Assembly (NCBI RefSeq): GCF_000520015.2
Contig: NZ_CP007044.2
Coordinates: 3,658,001-3,722,000, forward strand
Reading direction: 5' to 3'
Source of the DNA: Chania multitudinisentens RB-25
GTDB taxonomy: Bacteria > Pseudomonadota > Gammaproteobacteria > Enterobacterales > Enterobacteriaceae
Length of the DNA stretch: 64,000 nucleotides
The notes beneath the pieces were generated by a model. That model did not search any database. It saw nothing but the letters and a program-made list of their open reading frames with translations, and was not told the origin of the DNA. The stretch's first letter is position 1; each line of letters starts with the position of its first letter. A program made the position numbers and the translations under genes. Shown piece after piece: positions 24,322-33,130 of this stretch.

Positions 24322-24990
24322 ATGCAACACGCTAACGATGCTCTTAGCTGGTCGGCAACATCGATAAGAATAGGCAGAATATGCTTCTTTTTAGCTATTG
24401 TAACCAGCTTTGCTCCCTTGCTCTATTTTTACCTGGTCTATAATGTTTATCCCCCATTGGACGTCGCGTTAACCTCTTGGCTTTCTATTGCCATGGTATT
24501 TGGCGCTTTTTATTTTGTTGAACCCTTCTCCTACTACCCTATTTTAGGGTTAACGGGGAGTTATTTGGGGATTCTGTCAGGTAATATTTCCAACGTTCGT
24601 CTGCCAGCATCAGCAGCAGCCCAAATGGCCGTGGGAGTTGAGAGTGGTTCAAAACAGGCAGAGATTATTTCTACTCTGGGTATTGCGGGCTCCATATTTA
24701 CCAATCTGTTCTTTCTGACGCTTGCGGTTGTGATGGGTGACTGGATACTTTCTGTTTCTCCTCCTGCGCTGATTGAAGCCGTCAAGAATTATATCCTGCC
24801 CACCATTTTTGGCTGTCTTTATGGTCAGTTCACCGTGATGAAACCAAAAATCGCACTGTATGCACTGCCAATTACCGCCATATTCTACGTTCTGGTCCCT
24901 GGACTACCTGCGTACATTTACATCATTGTTGCCATATTCGGTAATCTCTTGCTGACCCGAATCCTTTATAAGAAAAATATCATCAGCTAA
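24322..24990 (+). CDS. multi-span membrane protein, candidate transporter subunit 2
   Basis: A 222-aa hydrophobic protein with about six membrane segments and a short polar N-terminus. A loop SGNISNVRLPASAAAQMAVGVESGSKQAEIISTLGIAGSIF could form a substrate path. It follows the first membrane gene by 15 bp, with GAGGATC before its ATG, so the two are cotranscribed. I do not recognise the family. The size pair (235 and 222 aa) differs from MadL/MadM. It likely forms a hetero-oligomeric carrier with its neighbour. Confidence 0.58.
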   Translation: MQHANDALSWSATSIRIGRICFFLAIVTSFAPLLYFYLVYNVYPPLDVALTSWLSIAMVFGAFYFVEPFSYYPILGLTGSYLGILSGNISNVRLPASAAAQMAVGVESGSKQAEIISTLGIAGSIFTNLFFLTLAVVMGDWILSVSPPALIEAVKNYILPTIFGCLYGQFTVMKPKIALYALPITAIFYVLVPGLPAYIYIIVAIFGNLLLTRILYKKNIIS

Positions 24991-25129
24991 CTCTTGAGAG
25001 TTATTATTATGGTGTTCGCCGACAGGAGAGTGAAAATAAAAAGTTATTAGAATAAGTAATCATTTTCAATGCACTCTTTCAGATCGTTATTTTTTATTAA
25101 AAAGCGCATTTTTTTGCGAGGGACACTTC

Positions 25130-26203
25130 ATGTTAAAAAACACTACGCTAATGCTTATGTTACTGGTCTGTATACCGGCTAGCGCCGTTGAGATATACCA
25201 TAAAGACGCTAATCGATTAGGGGTATACGGTAAAATCCGTGCATCGCATTTACTATCTGATAATGCGAAAGAAGACGGAGACAATACTTATATACGCTTT
25301 GGCCTGCGCGGTGAAACCCAGATTGCCGAACATCTTATCGGATATGGTAATTTTCAGATGCAGTTCCAAGGCAGCAAATATGAAGGTGAAGAGAAAAATT
25401 CATGGACACGCCTCGGATTTGCGGGCATTAGCCATGATCGAGCCGGCTCTTTTGACTATGGCCGGAACTGGGGCATCATGTACGATCTTGGCGCGTGGAC
25501 CGATGTTTTGCCAGAGTTTGGTGCCGCTACACTTTTCCATACCGATAACTTTATGGCTCAACGAGCAACAACGCTGGCCACCTACCGTAATCGGGATTTC
25601 TTCGGGTTGGTTGACGGCCTGAACCTCGCGGTGCAATTTCAAGGAAAAAATGAAGGTGGCCGTGCGCTTAACAAGCAGAATGGTAACGGTTATGGGATAT
25701 CTGCTACGTATAACTTTGATAGCGGCCTGTCATTAGGTGGGGTATACACCCATTCGGAACGAACGGATGAACAGAAGGGCTACGGTAGGCACGTCGCCAG
25801 TGGCCCCTATGCTGAATCCTATATCGTCAGCGCAAAATACAGTGCCGATGGCCTGTATCTGGCTGCTCTCTACGGTGAAACATCCAATATGACCGCCTTT
25901 GCGAGCAGTACGAATATCGCCAATAAAACCCAGGCGCTTGAGCTAGTGGCAAAATACCGTTTTAATAATGGGTTCGAGCCTTCGATCGGTTATCTGCAAA
26001 GTAAAGGCAAAGATCTGAGTGGTTATAATACCGATAACAACCTAGTGCAGTTTATTAACCTAGGCGCCATGTACTATTTCAACAACACAGTGGCGGCCTA
26101 TGCGAACTACAAAATTAACCTGCTTGACGCTAATAATTTCACCTCGGCCGCAGGCTTAAAAACCGATAATACGCTGGTTCTCGGTCTGGTTTATCAGTTG
26201 TAA
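25130..26203 (+). CDS. general porin (OmpC/OmpF family)
   Basis: A 357-aa trimeric-type outer-membrane porin. The signal peptide ends PASA, then VEIYHKDANRLGVYGKIRASHLLSD, the usual enterobacterial porin start. Porin signatures follow: GYGNFQMQFQG, SWTRLGFAGISHDRAGSFDYGRNWG (pore-constriction loop L3 region), KYRFNNGFEPSIGYLQSKGKDL and terminal LVLGLVYQL, close to the aromatic end required for assembly though ending in Leu rather than Phe. GCGAGGG precedes the ATG. It sits 139 bp after the transport genes, same strand, so it may be the dedicated outer-membrane route for the island substrate. Confidence 0.87.
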   Translation: MLKNTTLMLMLLVCIPASAVEIYHKDANRLGVYGKIRASHLLSDNAKEDGDNTYIRFGLRGETQIAEHLIGYGNFQMQFQGSKYEGEEKNSWTRLGFAGISHDRAGSFDYGRNWGIMYDLGAWTDVLPEFGAATLFHTDNFMAQRATTLATYRNRDFFGLVDGLNLAVQFQGKNEGGRALNKQNGNGYGISATYNFDSGLSLGGVYTHSERTDEQKGYGRHVASGPYAESYIVSAKYSADGLYLAALYGETSNMTAFASSTNIANKTQALELVAKYRFNNGFEPSIGYLQSKGKDLSGYNTDNNLVQFINLGAMYYFNNTVAAYANYKINLLDANNFTSAAGLKTDNTLVLGLVYQL

Positions 26204-26206
26204 CCA

Positions 26207-26887
26207 TTATTCTTTATTCACCAGGCTTAACAGCGCTGTTTTATCAAAGAGCCTGACATCGTTCAGGCTCTTTCCCAACACCTGATTTCCAGAAGTCATC
26301 AATTCTTTCAAACTGCTGCCATACCCGGTAGGCCACAAAACTTCTGTGTCGATCCGCAGGCGATGCTGTCGTTCCAGCTGTAACATGCTTTGGTAAACAG
26401 CCTGCAATTGCTCAGGGTGACAAGCCTCAATCACTATATCCAGATCTGACGCGTTATCGGTGTAAGAAAACCCGCTGACAATCTGCAAGGCAGCTGAGCC
26501 CCAAACACCGGGAAGGCAGCCTAATTGGAGGAATCGTTCGCGGAGATCGACCAGCGCGCCTAGAGCTGGGCTGCTGGCCAAAAAGGCCATTGCGGCAGCC
26601 TCGAAGGGGGTGATGCGGCGTACCACCTCCTGTGCCGGGAGAGTGATCGCGAAACGTTGACGCTGCCCATCAATGCGCATTGGAAAACTGAAACCCAGCG
26701 CAATCTCGGTTTTGGCTTCCGCAGGAAGATGGCGGCGCACGATACCGGGTATATCACCTGCGTTGAACGACCGCTGCCAATCCGGCAAAGATGATAACCA
26801 GTCATGAGGTTGCGCTGCCTGCCAGAGCAGAAAAATTTGCTGTGCAGCCTGGGGGGAGAATTGCAGTAAATCGTGGCGGTGGAACAT
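26207..26887 (-). CDS. mdcG: phosphoribosyl-dephospho-CoA transferase (malonate decarboxylase holo-ACP synthase)
   Basis: Attaches the phosphoribosyl-dephospho-CoA group to the serine of the ACP domain, using the product of MdcB. 226 aa from ATG 26887 (MFHRHDLLQ), which has GAGGG at proper spacing; ATG 26914 is an alternative. The nucleotidyltransferase signature is GVWGSAALQIVSGFSYTDNA followed by SDLDIVIEA, with catalytic Asp148 and Asp150. It ends only 3 bp from the convergent porin and is the last gene of the island. Its presence supplies the enzyme missing from the main operon. Confidence 0.87.
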   Translation of the reverse strand: MFHRHDLLQFSPQAAQQIFLLWQAAQPHDWLSSLPDWQRSFNAGDIPGIVRRHLPAEAKTEIALGFSFPMRIDGQRQRFAITLPAQEVVRRITPFEAAAMAFLASSPALGALVDLRERFLQLGCLPGVWGSAALQIVSGFSYTDNASDLDIVIEACHPEQLQAVYQSMLQLERQHRLRIDTEVLWPTGYGSSLKELMTSGNQVLGKSLNDVRLFDKTALLSLVNKE

Positions 26888-27044
26888 GGCATCGCCCTCG
26901 GGATTTATCTTCATTCGGTGCTTCGACTATAAACCCAGTAAAAGTACCGTCAATAACCTCCAAGGTGACGTCATTACGCTAAACGTTATGGGATCAGGGA
27001 TAAGCCGCGATTAGCCATGAGGATCTTTCGCCACGTTATACATG

Positions 27045-27081
27045 AAAAAAGCTTCTTTCTGAGCGCGACAGAAAGAAGCTT
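27045..27081 (-). terminator. rho-independent terminator of betIBA
   Basis: AAGCTTCTTTCTG (27049-27061) pairs perfectly with CAGAAAGAAGCTT (27069-27081) around 7 nt. On the minus strand the stem is followed by TTTTTT. It lies 25 bp after the betA stop and separates the bet operon from the malonate island. Confidence 0.85.
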
Positions 27082-27105
27082 AGCGTTTTCTACACCCTTC
27101 TCATC

Positions 27106-28776
27106 TTAGCGCCGAATAGGATCACCATTGGCAACATAATAAGGTACATCAAGGCGTGCGAGAGGTTGGCGGCCACGAATGGTATCTGCGATCTTCTCAG
27201 CCATCATAATGGTGGGGGCATTCAGGTTTCCTGTGGTGATCAGCGGCATGATGGACGCATCAACAACGCGTAATCCGTCAATGCCATGCACTTTACCATC
27301 ACTGCCAACCACCGCCATATTGTGATACCCCATCGCGTTTGAACAGGATGGATGGTAAGCCGTTTCGGCATGATTACGCACGAAGTTATCCAATTCCGCA
27401 TCGCTTTGCAGATTGATACCCGGTGAAATCTCTTTACCACGGAAAGGCTCCAAGGCACGTTGGTGCATGATTTCACGCGTAATGCGGATCGCCGCTCGGA
27501 ACTCCCGCCAATCCTGCTCATGTGACATATAGTTGAACAGAATACTCGGATGTTCATTGGGATCTTTCGAGCGCACCTGAATACGTCCGCGGCTTGGAGA
27601 GCGCATTGAACCCACATGAGCCTGGAAACTATGCACTTTTATCGGATTAGAACCGTTATAGTTAACCGCGACGGGTAAGAAGTGGTATTGAAGATTTGGC
27701 CATTCAAACTCTTCATGGCTGCGAATAAATCCCCCCGCCTCAAAATGATTACTGGCGCCAATACCGGTTCCCATCGCTAACCATTCAGCGCCAATCGCTG
27801 GCCGGTTATGCAGTTTCATCGCCGGGGATAAAGAAACCGGCTGTTTACATTCATATTGGAGATACATCTCCAGGTGATCCTGAAGGTTGGCCCCCACCCC
27901 AGGCAGATCGAGAACGATCGGGATATCCAGGTTTTTCAATAATTCACCGGGGCCCACGCCGGAACGTTGCAGAATTTGTGGTGAAGCAATTGCCCCTGCA
28001 CAAAGCAGAACTTCACGCCGGGCGCGCGCTTCCTGTCTTGCCCCTTTCTGTAACCAGGTGACGCCTGTGGCACGGGTATTATCAAAAAGAATACGGTCGG
28101 TGACTGCATGCACTTCAATGGTTAAATTCGGGCGCGGGCGAGCCTGATCGAGATAACCGCGCGCGGTGCTGGAGCGGCGGCCACGCGGTGTTACGGTTCT
28201 GTCCATCGGGCCAAAACCTTCCTGCTGATAACCATTAAGATCTCTGGTGCGTGGGTAACCAGCCTGCACCGCAGCTTCAACCATCGCATGAAAGAGCACG
28301 TTGTTATCAGGTTTTGGCGTCGTCACGCTGACCGGGCCGTTGTCCCCATGATAGTCATTGCCGCCAATATCGCGGCGTTCGGCGGCTTTAAAATAAGGCA
28401 AGCAATCCAGATAGCTCCAGTTTTCCAACCCTTTTTCTTTCGCCCAACCATCGTAGTCCAGAGCATTGCCACGGATATAACACATACCATTAATCAGTGA
28501 TGATCCCCCTAAACCCTTACCCCGCCCACACTCCATACGGCGGTTATTCATAAAGGGTTCAGGATCGGTAAGATAAGCCCAGTTATAGCGGCGGCCCTGT
28601 AAAGGGAATGCCAGCGCCGCGGGCATCTGGGTGCGGAAATCCTGACGATAATCCGGGCCACCGGCTTCCAGCAGTAATACCGTAACGTCCGCATCTTCCG
28701 TCAGGCGCGTTGCTAATACGTTTCCTGCCGAGCCAGCACCGATAATAATGTAGTCATACTCCCTGATCTTACTCAT
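27106..28776 (-). CDS. betA: choline dehydrogenase
   Basis: FAD-dependent, membrane-associated oxidation of choline to betaine aldehyde. 556 aa from ATG 28776 (MSKIREYDY), identical in length to E. coli BetA; the 65-codon ORF extension runs into betB and is rejected. The GMC oxidoreductase dinucleotide fold is YDYIIIGAGSAGNVLATRL, followed by GKGLGGSSLINGMCYIRG, and the C-terminal active-site region has HPSCSNAMGYHNMAVV. Last gene of betIBA, 22 bp after betB, terminated by a hairpin at 27045-27081. The product pathway gives glycine betaine for osmoprotection. Confidence 0.95.
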   Translation of the reverse strand: MSKIREYDYIIIGAGSAGNVLATRLTEDADVTVLLLEAGGPDYRQDFRTQMPAALAFPLQGRRYNWAYLTDPEPFMNNRRMECGRGKGLGGSSLINGMCYIRGNALDYDGWAKEKGLENWSYLDCLPYFKAAERRDIGGNDYHGDNGPVSVTTPKPDNNVLFHAMVEAAVQAGYPRTRDLNGYQQEGFGPMDRTVTPRGRRSSTARGYLDQARPRPNLTIEVHAVTDRILFDNTRATGVTWLQKGARQEARARREVLLCAGAIASPQILQRSGVGPGELLKNLDIPIVLDLPGVGANLQDHLEMYLQYECKQPVSLSPAMKLHNRPAIGAEWLAMGTGIGASNHFEAGGFIRSHEEFEWPNLQYHFLPVAVNYNGSNPIKVHSFQAHVGSMRSPSRGRIQVRSKDPNEHPSILFNYMSHEQDWREFRAAIRITREIMHQRALEPFRGKEISPGINLQSDAELDNFVRNHAETAYHPSCSNAMGYHNMAVVGSDGKVHGIDGLRVVDASIMPLITTGNLNAPTIMMAEKIADTIRGRQPLARLDVPYYVANGDPIRR

Positions 28777-28798
28777 AAAATCCTCCAACGGACGGTGC

Positions 28799-30271
28799 TC
28801 AAAAAATTGAGCTGAAAGTACCCAGTTCAACCTGAACGGATTTAATGCGGGTGTAATGAGCCAGTGAGCTGAGACCATTTTCGCGGCCAACACCGGATTG
28901 TTTATAACCACCAACAGGCATTTGTGCGGGTGATTCCCCCCAGGCATTGATCCAGCAAATACCGGCTTCAAGCTGATGAATCGTGCGGTGCGCTTTTGCC
29001 AGATCGCGCGTCACTACCCCAGCCGCCAGGCCAAAGGTGGTGTTATTGGCGCGCGTGATGGCTTCTTGTTCATCGTCGTAGGTCAGAATGCTCATCACCG
29101 GGCCAAAGATTTCCTCTTTGACGATGGTGTGGTGATCTTCACAGTCGGTAAAGATCGTGGGTTGCACATACGCCCCTTGAGCGAAAACGCCCGAGGTTTC
29201 ACGGGCACCGCCGCAAAGCAGGCGCGCACCTTCTGCTTTGCCGCTTTCGATATAGCTCAGCACGTTTTCCATATGGGAGAAACCGACCAGCGGGCCAAAG
29301 TTGGTTTGCGGATCCATCGGATCGCCGAGACGAATACGCTTAACGCGCGTTATTAACGCCTTCTCCAGCGCCGCCTTTTGTGAACGATGAACAAACACGC
29401 GCGTACCGTTGGTACAAACCTGGCCTGAACTGTAGAAGTTAGCCATCATGGCAACATCCGCCGCCAGTTCAATATCGGCATCGGCAAGGATCAAAAGTGG
29501 TGATTTGCCACCCAGCTCCATGGTGACTTCTTTCAATGAAGAAGCGGCGGCGCTGGCCATCACTTTCTTGCCGGTTTCAATCCCCCCGGTGAAAGAGATT
29601 TTTTCAATCCGTGGATGTTCAGATAACCATTGCCCGACGTAACGCCCTGCCCCTTGCAGGACATTAAATACGCCATCCGGCACACCGGCTTCGGTATAAA
29701 TTTCGGCCAACTTCAGTGCGCTTAATGGGGTCATTTCACTGGGTTTGAAGATCATGGCATTACCCGCGGCCAGAGCCGGCGCGGATTTCCACAAGGCAAT
29801 CTGAATCGGGTAATTCCATGCCCCGATCCCGGCCGTTACCCCCAAAGGTTCACGGCGGGTATAAAAGAAGCTGGTATCGCGTAATGGGTACTGGTTCCCT
29901 TCAAATGCATCGGCAAGACCGGCGTAATATTCCAGAACATCGGCGCCTGTCACGATATCCACAGCCGAGGTTTCAGAATAGGCTTTACCGGTATCCAATG
30001 TCTCAAGCTGCGCTAACTCATCATTACGTTCACGAAGTAGCTCAACGGCGCGCAGTAGAATGCGTGAACGTTCGGTTCCCGTCATCGCTGCCCAGATTTT
30101 TTGCCCGCGTTCGGCGCTGGCAACGGCGCGCTCCACGTCAGCCTCGGTGGCACGTTGTACTTCTGCGAGTATTTCGCCGTTAGCGGGGTTGATGGTCTGA
30201 AACATTTCAGAGCCACTGGCATCCGTCAATTGACCATCAATATAGAGCTGCTGTACGGGAAATCTTGCCAT
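28799..30271 (-). CDS. betB: betaine aldehyde dehydrogenase
   Basis: NAD(P)-dependent oxidation of betaine aldehyde to glycine betaine in the cytoplasm. 490 aa from ATG 30271 (MARFPVQQLYIDG), the E. coli BetB length, with AAGGAA before it. Aldehyde dehydrogenase motifs: GAWNYPIQIALWKSAPALAAGNAMIFKPSEMTP, the glycine-rich ISFTGGIETG, the catalytic Glu in VTMELGGKSPLLI and the nucleophile Cys in FYSSGQVCTNGTRVFV. Cotranscribed with betI and betA. Confidence 0.95.
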   Translation of the reverse strand: MARFPVQQLYIDGQLTDASGSEMFQTINPANGEILAEVQRATEADVERAVASAERGQKIWAAMTGTERSRILLRAVELLRERNDELAQLETLDTGKAYSETSAVDIVTGADVLEYYAGLADAFEGNQYPLRDTSFFYTRREPLGVTAGIGAWNYPIQIALWKSAPALAAGNAMIFKPSEMTPLSALKLAEIYTEAGVPDGVFNVLQGAGRYVGQWLSEHPRIEKISFTGGIETGKKVMASAAASSLKEVTMELGGKSPLLILADADIELAADVAMMANFYSSGQVCTNGTRVFVHRSQKAALEKALITRVKRIRLGDPMDPQTNFGPLVGFSHMENVLSYIESGKAEGARLLCGGARETSGVFAQGAYVQPTIFTDCEDHHTIVKEEIFGPVMSILTYDDEQEAITRANNTTFGLAAGVVTRDLAKAHRTIHQLEAGICWINAWGESPAQMPVGGYKQSGVGRENGLSSLAHYTRIKSVQVELGTFSSIF

Positions 30272-30363
30272 TATCATATTCCTTACATTCATTTTTTTGG
30301 GTGAAGAAGTTAAGAGCCGCTCCCTGTAGGGCTATTTCCAATAACGCCTGTTGGGATAACACG

Positions 30364-30951
30364 TTACGTGTCAGACAATAAGACGCGCTCAACATAGTCA
30401 TAAGCAATTTCACTGGCTTTATCGGCGTTGAAATCGGTTCCTGTCAGGCTCCCCCGGAGCCACAGCCCATCAATCATCGCCGCCAGCCCACGGGCCGCTT
30501 TGCGTGCTTGTTCCTTTGGCATATTCCTTTGAAATTGAAAGCAGATATTTGAAAAAAGACGCTGATTGTTGACACGTTGCAAGCGGCATAACGCAGGCTG
30601 GTGCATACTCGCAGCCCAAAAGTCGAGCCAGATACGCATCGATAACGGGTTGGTTTGGCTAGGGTGAAAGTTTCCATCGATAATGGCGAAAAGCTGTGCT
30701 TTCACCGAGGCATCCGCGTTTTTACGGCATTCAGCAATCGCGTCATGAAGATCGCATAACACCTTACGCATCGTGGCGTTGAGAAAAGCGTCTTTATCGC
30801 CAAAGTAGTGGCTGACAAGCCCGCTGGACATCCCGGCCAGGCTGGCAACTTGAGAGATTGTCACTCCTGCCAGCCCCACATCACCGATCGCTGCGCAAGC
30901 AGCGTTAATCAATTGCTCTTTTCTCTGTTCTGGAATGTTTTTGCGGTACAT
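30364..30951 (-). CDS. betI: TetR-family choline-responsive repressor
   Basis: Represses the bet genes in the absence of choline. 195 aa from ATG 30951 (MYRKNIPEQRKEQL), the E. coli length, with GGAGG in front; the ORF extension is unsupported. N-terminal TetR HTH: GVTISQVASLAGMSSGLVSHYFGDKDAFLNATMRKV. The C-terminal ligand domain has RIWLDFWAASMHQP, typical of BetI. A perfect 20-bp palindrome just upstream (31000-31019) is its likely operator. Confidence 0.92.
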   Translation of the reverse strand: MYRKNIPEQRKEQLINAACAAIGDVGLAGVTISQVASLAGMSSGLVSHYFGDKDAFLNATMRKVLCDLHDAIAECRKNADASVKAQLFAIIDGNFHPSQTNPLSMRIWLDFWAASMHQPALCRLQRVNNQRLFSNICFQFQRNMPKEQARKAARGLAAMIDGLWLRGSLTGTDFNADKASEIAYDYVERVLLSDT

Positions 30952-30999
30952 CTGGCCTCCGATAGTGAAGTCATCCAATCATGATTAATTAAAAATTCA

Positions 31000-31019
31000 T
31001 TGATTGAACGTTCAATCAA
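31000..31019. promoter_or_regulatory. BetI operator candidate in the betI-betT divergent region
   Basis: TTGATTGAACGTTCAATCAA is a perfect 20-bp palindrome midway between the divergent betI and betT starts. It resembles from memory the E. coli BetI site core TTGAACGTTCAA. Binding here would control both transcription units. Confidence 0.8.
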
Positions 31020-31121
31020 CATACTATATGCTGCGAAAATGTAAAACAAAATGTTTTTAAATGTTAATTAATTGTTTGCTGATGGTGTCGTTTAACAACC
31101 CTCGTATTATGGAACTTACAA

Positions 31122-32672
31122 ATGACAGTGATGAGTCCGAAATCCATCGATGAAGAATCGATACAGCTTAATGCTCCCGTTTTTTTCACGTCAGCGACGG
31201 TTATTCTGCTACTGGGTCTGTTGGTGGCCCTCTTTCCCACTGGCAGCCAGGAATGGTTAAGTAAAGCTCAAATATGGATGTCAGATATATTCGGCTGGTA
31301 TTACATGCTGTTGATGGTGATTTGCATGGTGTTTGTGTTTTGGTTGGCACTTTCACGCTTTGGGCAGATCAAATTAGGTAAAGAAAACGAAGCCCCCGAG
31401 TTTAGCTATTTATCATGGATCGCGATGTTATTCTCCGCCGGGATTGGCATTGCGTTGATTTATTACGGTGCCTATGAACCCCTCGATCATTTCCTACAGC
31501 CGCCAGAAGGCGCGGGCGGCACGGTACAGGCGGCACGTCAGGCGATGGTTATCACGTTCCTGCATTGGGGGCTGCACGGTTGGGCGCTGTATGCGCTAAT
31601 AGCGACCGCCTTAGCGTATTTCGCCTATCGTCGTGGCTTACCATTGGCTTTACGCTCCGCACTGCATCCGATGTTTGGTGATCGAATTCACGGTTGGGTT
31701 GGCCATATGGTCGATAGCTTTGGTATTCTGGTGACCGTTATTTCTATGGTGACCAATCTGGGCATCGGCGCATTATTATTAAATTCTGGATTGCACTACC
31801 TCTTTAATATCCCGCAAGCCTCGTATGTGTTACTGGTGTTAATCGTTCTGATGATGGCCGTTGCCACGTTTGCCGCTGTCACCGGCGTGGAAAAAGGGAT
31901 CGCCATGCTGTCAAATATCAACATCGGCTTTCTGAGCCTGTTGCTGCTGTTTATATTTCTGGCCGGGCCAACGCTCAATCTGATTAACGGGATATTACAA
32001 AATACGGGGGATTATCTCGCATCGATTATTGGCAAGAGTTTTGATGTTTATCTTTACGGCAAAGCACGCCAGTGGCAAGGGGCCTGGACGCTATTTTATT
32101 GGGCGTGGTGGGTAGCCTGGGCGCCGTTTGTCGGCTTGTTTATCGCCAGAATTTCCAAAGGCCGCACCATTCGCGAACTCATTTTTGGCGTTATGTTAAT
32201 TCCGTTAGGGTTTACGCTGGCATGGCTGTCGATTTTCGGTAATACCGCGATCAGTTTAGTTCTGGAGCAAGGCCAATCTTTGCTGGGCAGCGTAGCATTA
32301 ACCGATCCTCCCATGGCCGTATTTAAATTACTTGAGTATTTACCTTATACGCAAATTACGACGGGCTTTACTATCTTGATCAGCTTCGTGCTCTTTCTGA
32401 CGCCGGTTGATTCAGGAACGCTGATGATTGCTAATCTCTCCAGCAAAGGTGGAACGAACAGCGATGATGCACCAACCTGGCTGCGGATTTTTTGGGCATC
32501 AATCACCACGTTGGTGTGTGCTGGTCTGCTTTATGCAGGAAGTTTCAGTGCGATGCAGACGGCGGTAGTCTTGTGCGGGTTACCTTTCTCGATCGTGATT
32601 ATGCTGTATATGATTAATCTGTATAAAGAATTAAACCTGGTTGAAAGCAGAACCATCATCCCGGTATCTTGA
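31122..32672 (+). CDS. betT: BCCT-family choline/betaine transporter, short form
   Basis: Sodium- or proton-coupled uptake of choline for betaine synthesis. 516 aa with twelve hydrophobic segments and the BCCT signature: FSAGIGIALIYYGAYEPLDHFL early and the aromatic box region TLFYWAWWVAWAPFVGLFIARISKGRTIRE. E. coli BetT is about 677 aa; this protein ends soon after the last helix (ELNLVESRTIIPVS) and so lacks the cytoplasmic C-terminal domain that senses osmotic stress. Divergent from betI with the operator palindrome between, as in E. coli. Choline is inferred from the locus. Confidence 0.87.
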   Translation: MTVMSPKSIDEESIQLNAPVFFTSATVILLLGLLVALFPTGSQEWLSKAQIWMSDIFGWYYMLLMVICMVFVFWLALSRFGQIKLGKENEAPEFSYLSWIAMLFSAGIGIALIYYGAYEPLDHFLQPPEGAGGTVQAARQAMVITFLHWGLHGWALYALIATALAYFAYRRGLPLALRSALHPMFGDRIHGWVGHMVDSFGILVTVISMVTNLGIGALLLNSGLHYLFNIPQASYVLLVLIVLMMAVATFAAVTGVEKGIAMLSNINIGFLSLLLLFIFLAGPTLNLINGILQNTGDYLASIIGKSFDVYLYGKARQWQGAWTLFYWAWWVAWAPFVGLFIARISKGRTIRELIFGVMLIPLGFTLAWLSIFGNTAISLVLEQGQSLLGSVALTDPPMAVFKLLEYLPYTQITTGFTILISFVLFLTPVDSGTLMIANLSSKGGTNSDDAPTWLRIFWASITTLVCAGLLYAGSFSAMQTAVVLCGLPFSIVIMLYMINLYKELNLVESRTIIPVS

Positions 32673-32682
32673 AAGAAACGAT

Positions 32683-32711
32683 AGGCTGGCTGCTCACAAC
32701 ACAGCCAGCCT
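32683..32711. terminator. bidirectional hairpin between betT and cupin gene
   Basis: AGGCTGGCTG pairs perfectly with CAGCCAGCCT around 9 nt, 11 bp after the betT stop and 8 bp before the convergent cupin stop. The flanks GAAAC and GTTTC can extend the stem. T-runs are weak. Confidence 0.65.
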
Positions 32712-32718
32712 GTTTCCG

Positions 32719-33057
32719 TTAATCATCGACTAAACCGTAATGCACAGCCAACCAGACCGTTGGCCCGTTAGCATCGGTCCATTCAACGCGGTGCCGAGCC
32801 TGGGCCGGAATATTAATAAAGTCACCCGCCTGCATGACGTGCACCTCAGATTCATTCTCGAACCGCAAACCCGCTGAACCCTGTAGCACAACCACCCATT
32901 CACCTTGAGGCTGGCAATACCAGAATCCTTCCGGGCTTGCTTGCCCAGTGGAAATAATGCGTTCAATGCGTACATTAGGCTGAGACAGTAATGTCTCGAA
33001 AGTTTCTGCTTCTGCCTTAAGCGCAGCTTCAGGGAAATGCTGGAATATATTGGTCAT
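32719..33057 (-). CDS. single-domain cupin protein
   Basis: A 112-aa small beta-barrel protein. Cupin motifs: GEWVVVLQGSAGLRFENE and MQAGDFINIPAQARHRVEWTD, with His near the second motif as potential metal ligand; the first motif lacks the usual His-x-His. Alone it could be an isomerase, a sensor or a small-molecule binder. Last in a minus-strand group with the DUF6506-like and dienelactone hydrolase genes. Specific function unknown. Confidence 0.72.
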   Translation of the reverse strand: MTNIFQHFPEAALKAEAETFETLLSQPNVRIERIISTGQASPEGFWYCQPQGEWVVVLQGSAGLRFENESEVHVMQAGDFINIPAQARHRVEWTDANGPTVWLAVHYGLVDD

Positions 33058-33130
33058 TATCTGCTTGCCTTTTTAACGCCGAGTGACCATCCAGCCACTC
33101 GGCTAATCACAACAATTTATATTTGGGCTA

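Noticed and set aside
23599..24990. Naming the two membrane genes madL and madM
   Set aside because: Sizes and motifs do not fit what I know of MadL (about 130 aa) and MadM; only position suggests malonate transport.
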